64,000 nt of DNA from Ketobacter sp. (lineage in GTDB: Bacteria; Pseudomonadota; Gammaproteobacteria; Pseudomonadales; Ketobacteraceae), in the NCBI RefSeq assembly GCF_003671495.1, contig NZ_RCHN01000046.1:1-64000 (forward strand), given 5' to 3'. Positions 50,983-58,351 of the stretch are shown one piece after another. The position numbers and the translations under genes are program-made. Numbering within the stretch: the first letter of the stretch is position 1; the number at the start of each line of letters is the position of its first letter. The notes under the pieces were generated by a model that had not been told where the DNA came from, did not search any database, and worked only from the letters and a program-made list of their open reading frames with translations.

Positions 50983-52944
50983 CTACTCAAAGTCCAGCAG
51001 TTCATCCAGTACCGAACCGCCGCCGTGCCCCTGGTGGTAGCCAAAATGCTGATATTCCACCAGGTTCGAGGGCAGGTACTCCAGAAAATAACTGCTGCTG
51101 GCTCCGTGCACAAACGAGCCGCCGTGGAACACGGTCTGGCTGCTGTCACCGGCCCGGGTAATCACCAACTCATTTTGGGCCCGGGTCAGGGCCACATAGA
51201 GAATGCGGCGCTCCTCTTCTTCCGCCTCCCTGTCCCCCAGGCTGCGCAGGTGGGGATACATGCCCGGCTGCACCCCCAGGCAGTAGCATACCGGCGCTTC
51301 GGTACCCTTGGCGCTGTGTACGGTGATGAGGGTCACGCAGTCTTCCTGGTCCGCTTTCTCCGCTTCGGTATTGGATACCGGGTCCAGGGTGTAGGCCTCC
51401 ACGAACCCCAGCAGGTCCTTGTAGCGCAGGGCCAGCTCCGATAACAGACGCAGATCCCCCAGGCGGCTTTCCCAGCGGTCGTAGCGCTGGGAAAGGGTGT
51501 TGCCCAGGTGTTCTGCGCCCAGTTTGAGGGCGGTGCTGGGTTCCGAGCGATACTGCTGGATCAGGGCAATGCCCTGGCGGATGTCGGTGCGCTTGGCGAG
51601 GGCAGTTTCCAGCACCTGCAGGGGGTTGTCCGCCGGGTCCAGCGCAATCAGCTGCTGCACAATTTTGGCGGCCGTGGCATCGCCGATTTTGGGCCAGCAC
51701 TTCAGGTAACGAATCCAGGCCAGCTCATCGTAGGCGCTGATGGCGGCCCGACACAGGGACAGCAGATCCTTCACATGGGCCGCTTCCAGCAGGCTGGTGC
51801 CGCCCACAAAGCGGTAGGGGATATTGCGCTCGATCAGTGCCCCTTCCAGGGTTTTGGCCGACCAGGCCGAGCGCACCAGCACCATGTGCTCACCCCAGGA
51901 GGTGCCGGCTTCATGGCGTTCCTGCAGGTCGCTGGCGATCCAGGCGGCTTCATCGAACTTGCTTTCAAAATCCAGCAGGATTGGCCCCAGGCCACGGCCG
52001 CGGTGGGCGTGCAGATCCTTGTCGTAATGGATGCTGGACTGGGCCAGCAGCCAGTTGGCCAGGTCCAGGATCTCCTGGGTGCTGCGATAGTTTTCCCGCA
52101 GTTTGAGGATGGCGGCTGATGACAGCCGGCTGTCGAATTCATGCACATTGCGGAAATCTGCACCGCGGAATGCGTAGATGGACTGGGCATCGTCCCCCAC
52201 ACAGAACAGGCTGGCCTGGTCGGACAAGGCCTGCAGAATCCGCCATTGCAGGGGGTTGGTGTCCTGCATTTCGTCCACCAGCACATGTTGGTAGAGGCCG
52301 GCGATCCGTGCCCGCAGCTTGGGGTTGCCTTCCAGACCCTGCACAAATAAATGCAGGATATCGTCGTAATCCAGATAGCGGCGTTCAGTCTTGCGGCGCT
52401 CGTACTCCGCGGCAATCTCCACCAGGCGGCCCATGGTGTGATCGTCCAGCTCCGTGAACTGGGTCAGGTATTGCTCCAGCTCCAGACAGCAGTTCTTGGC
52501 GTAGGACACATAGTTGAGGATGCTGGCGGCCTTGGGAAAATCGCGCTTTTCCCCTTTTTTCAGCCGTTCCCCCCGGATCATCTGCAGCAGGCTCTGGGCA
52601 TCATCCCGGTCGATGACGGTGCGCTCCTCCACCCCGAACGCCTTGGGCACCCGACGCATCACCTGCAGGCAAAAATGGTGGAAGGTGCCGGCGGTGACGC
52701 TGTCGGCCACCTTGCCCACCTCATTGTGCAGGCGCAGCAGCATCTCCTTGGCCGCCCGGCGGGTGAAGGTCAGCATCAACAGGCGTTCTGCCGGAACCCC
52801 CTGTTGAATCAGAAACAGGATACGGGCAATGATGGTGCGGGTCTTGCCGGTGCCGGCCCCGGCCAGCACCAACAGGTGCCGGGCCTGGCCTTGATAGTGG
52901 GCCGCCGCAGTTTGTTCGGGATTCAGTTTCATCGTCGGCATCAT
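50983..52944 (-). CDS. UvrD/Rep-family DNA helicase (superfamily 1)
   Basis: 653 residues, somewhat shorter than UvrD or Rep (about 670-720). Motif I GAGTGKTRTI (about 30), Ia TFTRRAAKEM, II VLVDEMQDTN, III LFCVGDDAQSIYAFRGAD, IV LRENYRST, V LITVHSAKGTEA, VI LYVALTRAQNELVIT. Motif II reads DEMQD, a mild variation of DE-QD. Translocates 3'-5' on single-stranded DNA; repair or replication restart role. Start among ATGs 52944, 52941 and 52932 is uncertain as no good ribosome site is visible. Confidence 0.88.
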   Translation of the reverse strand: MMPTMKLNPEQTAAAHYQGQARHLLVLAGAGTGKTRTIIARILFLIQQGVPAERLLMLTFTRRAAKEMLLRLHNEVGKVADSVTAGTFHHFCLQVMRRVPKAFGVEERTVIDRDDAQSLLQMIRGERLKKGEKRDFPKAASILNYVSYAKNCCLELEQYLTQFTELDDHTMGRLVEIAAEYERRKTERRYLDYDDILHLFVQGLEGNPKLRARIAGLYQHVLVDEMQDTNPLQWRILQALSDQASLFCVGDDAQSIYAFRGADFRNVHEFDSRLSSAAILKLRENYRSTQEILDLANWLLAQSSIHYDKDLHAHRGRGLGPILLDFESKFDEAAWIASDLQERHEAGTSWGEHMVLVRSAWSAKTLEGALIERNIPYRFVGGTSLLEAAHVKDLLSLCRAAISAYDELAWIRYLKCWPKIGDATAAKIVQQLIALDPADNPLQVLETALAKRTDIRQGIALIQQYRSEPSTALKLGAEHLGNTLSQRYDRWESRLGDLRLLSELALRYKDLLGFVEAYTLDPVSNTEAEKADQEDCVTLITVHSAKGTEAPVCYCLGVQPGMYPHLRSLGDREAEEEERRILYVALTRAQNELVITRAGDSSQTVFHGGSFVHGASSSYFLEYLPSNLVEYQHFGYHQGHGGGSVLDELLDFE

Positions 52945-53193
52945 ACCGGGTTGGGCCCTGACCGCCTAGGCTTGCCACTCCCTTGCTACGCCCTTTGTTA
53001 ACCCTGGTGTGGGGACTGGCAGAGGGGCGTTGGGGTTGTATAATGCGGTCACCACATGCCGTTTGGAACGCCGCATGGGGTACGGGGGTTTACCATTCAA
53101 TGTTGTGAAAGACTATACTTTGTGTATTGACGTCAAGCACTTACCTTGCCGAGCAGCAATAACGAGCACCAATAAAAAGAAGGATGAAGTCGC

Positions 53194-53955
53194 GTGATCG
53201 CAGATAAACGGGCAGAAAACAGAGCGGATACCCGCGAAAAACTGATCCTGGTGGCCATCAAGATGTTTGCTGAACAGGGTTTCAGCGGCGTTTCCATGCG
53301 CAATATCAACACGGCGGCGGGCACCCGCAATTCCTCGGCGGTGCATTATCACTTTGGCAGCAAAATGGGCATCATCGAAGCGGTGATGGATAAGCTCAAC
53401 GCCCAGCTGCGCCCGATCTTCGACCAGGTGACGGAGGCGTTGGAAGAGCGCGCTGCGGAAGGCAACCTGACGGCAGAAGACGTGGCCATGGCCATTCAGT
53501 TGCCGTTCTGGGTGTTGAACTGCACCCCGGAATACGGGCGTTACGCGGTCAAGCTCAGTGCCCGCTTAATGCTGGAAGCCAATGCTGAACTCAAGGTGCT
53601 TTATAATCGTTACCTGGAGGAACCGGTGGGGCGCATCCTGCAGTTGATGGTGCAGCTGCAGCCCAATAAGAATCCTCACCACCTGCGTTTCCAGATCGTG
53701 CATTGTTTTATGGCCACCATTTCCGGCATCTCCACCATCGACCTGATGGACAACACCCCCCTGGGGGATGTGCGTTTTGAGCACAATGCCGAGATGATGA
53801 TGGTGTATGTCTTTCACGTGGCCCGGGGGCTGGGCTGTGAGCAGCCGGACTTCGGCCGTTTTGATATGACGTTCTGGTCCCGCTTTGCCACGTTCATGCA
53901 GATGAGCCCGGAACCCGCACCGCCGGCTCCGGATGCCGTGCCCACACCGGACTAG
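53194..53955 (+). CDS. TetR-family regulator
   Basis: 253 residues, GTG start after AAGGA. HTH at about 14-60: KLILVAIKMFAEQGFSGVSMRNINTAAGTRNSSAVHYHFGSKMGIIEAVM. The C-terminal domain (FWVLNCTPEYGRYAVKLSARLMLEAN...) is unassigned. The promoter region holds TTGACGTCAA (53127-53136), a perfect palindrome that could be an autoregulatory site. Neighbours are the helicase (divergent) and the convergent condensation-carrier gene, so the target is unclear. Confidence 0.85.
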   Translation: MIADKRAENRADTREKLILVAIKMFAEQGFSGVSMRNINTAAGTRNSSAVHYHFGSKMGIIEAVMDKLNAQLRPIFDQVTEALEERAAEGNLTAEDVAMAIQLPFWVLNCTPEYGRYAVKLSARLMLEANAELKVLYNRYLEEPVGRILQLMVQLQPNKNPHHLRFQIVHCFMATISGISTIDLMDNTPLGDVRFEHNAEMMMVYVFHVARGLGCEQPDFGRFDMTFWSRFATFMQMSPEPAPPAPDAVPTPD

Positions 53956-53982
53956 TCCGCCAGCGCGCTGCCTTGATCTTAA

Positions 53983-55581
53983 TTAAAGCGTTCCTTCCTC
54001 TTCCTCCTGATCCCCATGCTGGGAATCCGGTGTCCAGCCCAGGCTGTTACCATGGGTGGCCAGGATAAAACTGCTTAATTTCTCGATGGTGGGCAGTTCA
54101 TACAGCACCGAAATCGGAATATCCAGTTTCAGCTGCTGCTTGATGCGGAATTTCATCTCGGTGACCTGCAGGCTGTGCCCGCCCAGTTCAAAAAAACTGG
54201 CCGCCGGGGGAATCTCCGTCACCTGCAGCAGGTCCCGCCAGATATGGCGGAGCTGGTCTGGCAGGCTGGGGCGGTTACCCGGGTCGTTGTGCTGGTCCTG
54301 TTTCAGCAATGCCAGCAGGTCTTTCACCAGAAACTGAATCTGATCACTGCCCAGTTTGTCCGGGTCATAGTGAATGCTGAGGTCCACCTGGCTGGCCTGC
54401 TCAATCACATGGATCTCAAAGGGCGCCAGCATCACGCCGCTGTTGAGCTGGGTGACCCCCTGCAGGTTGATCTGATCGCTGTTGTCCACGTCGAACCAAT
54501 GGTAGTGCACCATGGGCACCGGGCTGCCGGCGTGGCACAGGTGATGGGCCAGTTGTTCTGAAACCGGTGAAAAACGGGTGTGCAGTTTCGCCAGTTCTGT
54601 ACTGGCATTAAAGGCCAGGCCTTCCCGCTTCTGGGCCTGCATGGGAACGTAATAGGGGAAATAGCCCAGCAGGTTTTCGAACTCGCTGTCTTTCAGGTTG
54701 GGATCGCTGAACCAGTAGGTGATGCCCTGATGGGAGAGCCAGGAGTACAGGCACTGGTTGATGGCGTCACACAACCATTGTTTGGCGCTTTGCCCGGCCG
54801 GCAGGTGCTGGTGGATGAACTCGGCATCCAGTTGTTCCAGATGCAGCTGGCTGCTGGCACACAAGGCCGTGGTACTGGATTCCGTCAGGGACTTGGGGGC
54901 CAGGCGGGCCCATTCTTTGGTCAGAAAGGGTTTGTTCAACACCTCGCTGGACCAATGGGCAAACGCGCTTTGGTTGCACTGGGTGGGCAGCTCCATGGCG
55001 TCCACTTCGGTGAACACGGCGGCCAGCAGGTGATGGCCCAGTCGCAACAGGGAGTAACTGTCCAACAGCAAAGGGTGGCAGCTCAGCAGCAGGTGGGATG
55101 GGGCCTGTTCCTGTTGTACCAGGGTCAGAGCCAGTGCCTGCTGTTCGCAGTGGCGGCGTTGCTGCTGATTGCGGATCTCTTCCAGCTGGGCCCGGGCGTC
55201 GGCTGGATTCAGTTGGTTGAGCTGGATCGATTCCACCAGTGGGCCATCCCCCGGCTTGAACTGATTTTCGTTGCTGTCGAGGCGGGCGGCCAGGATGGGG
55301 TACAGTTGTTGCAGCTCAAGCAGTACCGGCTGCAGTGCACTCAAGCACAGAGCGCCGTTAAAGCGGATTTCAATGACCCGGTTAGAGGGCGTGGCGTGAA
55401 GTCGTCGGAACAGCTCGGTCTGGTGGGGAGACAACTGCAGCGGATTGTGCCGTGCGGTGTCGTCCTGAGTGATGGGACGCCGGGCGCTGTTCAGCTTTTT
55501 CTGGCGAATCTTTTCAAATAACAGCTGCCGTTGTTCCGGACTGAGGTCGGCAAATTGAGACAGCGCGTTGTCGGACGTCAT
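53983..55581 (-). CDS. Stand-alone condensation domain-carrier protein (NRPS-like) with degenerate active site
   Basis: 532 residues. An N-terminal NRPS-type start (LSQFADLSPEQRQLLFEKIRQKK, about 8-30) precedes a condensation domain (about 45-425) and a carrier domain (about 440-515). The carrier motif FFELGGHSLQVTEM holds the phosphopantetheine Ser. The condensation motif HHxxxDG reads CHPLLLDS: on alignment the catalytic second His is replaced by Pro and Gly by Ser. No adenylation domain is present. It may load or tether an acyl group, or act as a partner, rather than form amide bonds. The acidic tail QHGDQEEEEGTL is unusual. Three 20-bp repeats lie just upstream. Confidence 0.78.
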   Translation of the reverse strand: MTSDNALSQFADLSPEQRQLLFEKIRQKKLNSARRPITQDDTARHNPLQLSPHQTELFRRLHATPSNRVIEIRFNGALCLSALQPVLLELQQLYPILAARLDSNENQFKPGDGPLVESIQLNQLNPADARAQLEEIRNQQQRRHCEQQALALTLVQQEQAPSHLLLSCHPLLLDSYSLLRLGHHLLAAVFTEVDAMELPTQCNQSAFAHWSSEVLNKPFLTKEWARLAPKSLTESSTTALCASSQLHLEQLDAEFIHQHLPAGQSAKQWLCDAINQCLYSWLSHQGITYWFSDPNLKDSEFENLLGYFPYYVPMQAQKREGLAFNASTELAKLHTRFSPVSEQLAHHLCHAGSPVPMVHYHWFDVDNSDQINLQGVTQLNSGVMLAPFEIHVIEQASQVDLSIHYDPDKLGSDQIQFLVKDLLALLKQDQHNDPGNRPSLPDQLRHIWRDLLQVTEIPPAASFFELGGHSLQVTEMKFRIKQQLKLDIPISVLYELPTIEKLSSFILATHGNSLGWTPDSQHGDQEEEEGTL

Positions 55582-55939
55582 GCTCGCACCCTATTCTTTC
55601 TTGTCGTTATTGTCGTCGAGTTGTCGTTATTGTCGTCGAGTTGTAGTTATTGTTGTAACGATCATACAGCCGCCGGCCCAAGGTGTTTGGCCGTGAATCA
55701 ATGCGGGATGTCTTGACTGGAAGAATTCATTATACGCCATGCTACAGTGGTCCTTAATTGTAATATGTGGCCCATTGTGCGCAGAAAGCTGTTAAATCGA
55801 ATTATTGGAACCCAGTTACAAGCGGTTGTGTGACTGCGTTGGAGTTTGGTCGCAAAATTATTTAAATCGCACCAGAAGAGTGTAGAGGATTTGCGCGGTT
55901 TGCTGCGCAGGGTGGTTACAAAAATTAACACAAATGGAT
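55582..55939. other. Intergenic region upstream of the condensation-carrier gene
   Basis: 358 bp, AT-richer than its flanks, no supported gene. It contains the 20-bp tandem repeats (55601-55660) and presumably the leftward promoter of the condensation-carrier gene. Confidence 0.5.
55601..55660. repeat. Three tandem 20-bp repeats
   Basis: TTGTCGTTATTGTCGTCGAG occurs twice exactly, followed by a degenerate third copy TTGTAGTTATTGTTGTAACG. They begin 19 bp upstream of the condensation-carrier start codon, in its untranslated leader or promoter. Confidence 0.85.
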
Positions 55940-55966
55940 AAAAAAAGGCCCTCCGTGGGGAGGGCC
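55940..55966 (-). terminator. Rho-independent terminator of the acyl-CoA dehydrogenase gene
   Basis: On the minus strand GGCCCTCC-CCAC-GGAGGGCC is followed by a run of T. Confidence 0.9.
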
Positions 55967-55997
55967 ATAGGTAACCCAGTGCGAGGTGGGTTGAAAA

Positions 55998-57821
55998 TCA
56001 ATCCAGGAAAGAGAAATTCTCCTCTTTCATTTTCATCAGGGACTTGGGCGACGCCATCATGCACTCGGCATGAGCCTTGGCCCGCGGCAACAATCGCTCG
56101 AAATAGAATTCCGCCGTCTGGATTTTGGCTTTATAAAACTCGGGGTTATCGGTACCGGCCGCCAGTTTTTCGTAAGCGGCCTGGGCCATCATCGCCCACA
56201 TGAACGCCATGCTGACGTAGCCGGAATACATCAGGTAATCCACCGAGGCGGCGCCCACGGCATCGAAATTCTTGCGCGCACGCATGGCCAGCCGCACGCT
56301 GTACTGCTGCCAGTTGGTGGTGTACTTGAACAGGGGCCAGATGAACCGATTCATCTCTTTCTTGTGCGGATTGTTGGAGATGAGCCCGTTATCCTTGCAG
56401 AATTTCAACACTTCCAGAGTGAAGGTCTTCAGGGTTTTCATTTTTCCCAACAGCACTTTGCGACCCAGTAAGTCAAGTGCCTGAATTCCGGTGGTACCTT
56501 CGTACAAGGTGGCAATGCGGGTATCCCGGACAATCTGCTCCATGCCCCATTCCTTGATGTAACCGTGGCCGCCGTATACCTGCATACCCAGGTTGGCCGC
56601 TTCACAGCCGGTCTCCGTGAGGAAGGCTTTGAGGATGGGTGTCAGAAAGCCCAATTGATCGTCGGCTTCGGCACGGGCTTCTTCGGTTTCGCCAAACAAC
56701 ATGAAGTCGGCGTATTTGGCGGCGTAGTACACCATGGCGCGACCACCTTCGGCGAAGGCTTTCTGGGTCAGCAGCATGCGGCGTACATCGGCGTGGCAGA
56801 TGATCGGGTCGGCCACTTTGTCCGGATGTTTTTTGCCGCTCAGGGCGCGCATGGAGAGGCGGTCCTTGGCATAGGGCAGGGCGCCCTGGTAGGACAGCTC
56901 CGCCGCGCCGAGACCCTGCAGGGAGGTGCCCACCCGGGCCGAGTTCATGAAGGTGAACATGCACTCCAGGCCTTTGTTGGCAGGGCCGATCAGATAGCCT
57001 TCTGCGCCTTCGAAGTTGAGCACGCAGGTGGCAGAGGCGCGAATCCCCATTTTATGCTCGATGGAACCACACACCACGTTGTTGAACTCACCCAGGTTGC
57101 CGGCCGGGTCGCATTTCATTTTGGGCACGATGAAAAGCGAGATGCCCTTGGTGCCTTCCGGAGCGTCTGGCAGGCGCGCCAGCACGATATGGATGATGTT
57201 CTCCGCCATGTCGTGATCGCCGGAGGAAATAAAGATCTTGGTGCCGGTGATGGCGTAGCTGCCGTCGGCGTTGGGCGCGGCTTTGGTTTTCAGCTGGCCC
57301 AGGTCGGTACCGCAGTGCGGTTCGGTCAGGCACATGGTGCCGGTCCAGGTGCCCTCACACATCTTGGGCAGGAAATGGTGTTTCTGTTCTTCCGTGCCGT
57401 GCAGGTAGATGGTGTTCATGGCACCCAGGCTCAGGCCGGGGTACATGCCCCAGGACCAGTTGCTGGTGCCGATCATTTCGGACTTCATAATGCTGAGGGA
57501 CAGGGGCATGCCCTGGCCGCCAAACTCTTCCGGGTGGGACAGGCCCTGCCAACCGCCCTGGCAATACTGCTCATAGGCTTCCTTGAAGCCTTTGGGGGTG
57601 GTGACTTTACCGTCCTCGAAGTGGCAGCCTTCCTCATCGCCGCTTTGGTTAAGGGGGGACAACACCTGCTCACAGAATTTGGCGCATTCGTTCAGAATGG
57701 CGTCCACCATGTCCGGAGTGGCGTTTTCGGCGCAGGGCAGTTTGCTGTAATGCTTTGGGTAATTCAGAACATCGTTCATCACGAAGTTCATATCACGTAA
57801 GGGCGCTTTATACTGAGGCAT
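55998..57821 (-). CDS. Acyl-CoA dehydrogenase, DmdC-like long form
   Basis: 607 residues: an extra N-terminal segment (MPQYKAPLRDMNFVMNDVL), standard acyl-CoA dehydrogenase domains, and a C-terminal extension (from about 470). Motifs: GTMCLTEPHCGTDLGQLKTKA (about 162), IFISSGDHDMAENI, and the region with the catalytic Glu, ATLYEGTTGIQALDLLGRK (about 437). The N-terminus and C-terminal extension are shared with 3-methylmercaptopropionyl-CoA dehydrogenase (DmdC) and long-chain relatives. Exact acyl chain unknown. AGGATAC precedes the ATG; an operator-like palindrome lies at 57864. Confidence 0.88.
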   Translation of the reverse strand: MPQYKAPLRDMNFVMNDVLNYPKHYSKLPCAENATPDMVDAILNECAKFCEQVLSPLNQSGDEEGCHFEDGKVTTPKGFKEAYEQYCQGGWQGLSHPEEFGGQGMPLSLSIMKSEMIGTSNWSWGMYPGLSLGAMNTIYLHGTEEQKHHFLPKMCEGTWTGTMCLTEPHCGTDLGQLKTKAAPNADGSYAITGTKIFISSGDHDMAENIIHIVLARLPDAPEGTKGISLFIVPKMKCDPAGNLGEFNNVVCGSIEHKMGIRASATCVLNFEGAEGYLIGPANKGLECMFTFMNSARVGTSLQGLGAAELSYQGALPYAKDRLSMRALSGKKHPDKVADPIICHADVRRMLLTQKAFAEGGRAMVYYAAKYADFMLFGETEEARAEADDQLGFLTPILKAFLTETGCEAANLGMQVYGGHGYIKEWGMEQIVRDTRIATLYEGTTGIQALDLLGRKVLLGKMKTLKTFTLEVLKFCKDNGLISNNPHKKEMNRFIWPLFKYTTNWQQYSVRLAMRARKNFDAVGAASVDYLMYSGYVSMAFMWAMMAQAAYEKLAAGTDNPEFYKAKIQTAEFYFERLLPRAKAHAECMMASPKSLMKMKEENFSFLD

Positions 57822-57863
57822 CGCACTGTATCCTGTGTGGGTTCCTAACCAAAGGTGGTGTCA

Positions 57864-57881
57864 GGTGCGCAAGTGTGCACC
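57864..57881. promoter_or_regulatory. Operator-like palindrome between acyl-CoA dehydrogenase and pterin dehydratase genes
   Basis: GGTGCGCAAGTGTGCACC, symmetrical except for one pair. It lies 42 bp upstream of the dehydrogenase start codon in a divergent promoter region. Confidence 0.4.
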
Positions 57882-58018
57882 AAGGGCCGGGTGCCGCCAT
57901 TGGCAGCTTTTAAGACTGTCTATGTCAGAATGGCCAACAGCCGTTTTAATGGGTTCATAATCAGTATAGATGGCCGCTGGGCCCGGTAAGCATGTGTTCG
58001 ATCAGGTGAGGAAATGTT

Positions 58019-58351
58019 ATGGATTTGAAAACCGAAGTCTGTGAGGCCTGCGGGCCAGGGGCGCGCCCGGCGACGGCGGCAGAGGCCAGGGAGTGGATGG
58101 CGCAGCTGCCCCAGTGGCAGCAGGTGGTGGAAAACGGGATGCCGAAACTGCAGCGGGTGTTCCGCTTTGCGGATTTTGCCCAGGCGTTGGCATTCACCAA
58201 CCGGGTAGGGGCGCTGGCTGAACAATTCGACCACCATCCGGCCCTGCTGACGGAATGGGGTCAGGTGACGGTAAGCTGGTGGACCCACAGCCTGGGTGGC
58301 CTGCACCGCAACGATTTCATCCTGGCCGCCCGCACCGACGACCTGGTGTGA
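58019..58351 (+). CDS. phhB: Pterin-4a-carbinolamine dehydratase
   Basis: 110 residues. Signature EQFDHHPALLTEWGQVTVSWWTHSLGGLHRNDFILAARTD matches the PCD/DCoH active site (His-His-Pro, Trp/Tyr, His, Asp). The N-terminus carries CEACGPGARPATAAEAREWMAQLPQWQ as in bacterial forms. GAGGAAA precedes the ATG. It recycles tetrahydrobiopterin-like cofactor or supports molybdopterin-related chemistry; no phenylalanine hydroxylase gene is nearby. Confidence 0.92.
   Translation: MDLKTEVCEACGPGARPATAAEAREWMAQLPQWQQVVENGMPKLQRVFRFADFAQALAFTNRVGALAEQFDHHPALLTEWGQVTVSWWTHSLGGLHRNDFILAARTDDLV

Noticed and set aside
56565..57800. 411-codon frame antisense to the acyl-CoA dehydrogenase
   Set aside because: No start signal or domain; the sense frame is a full-length enzyme.
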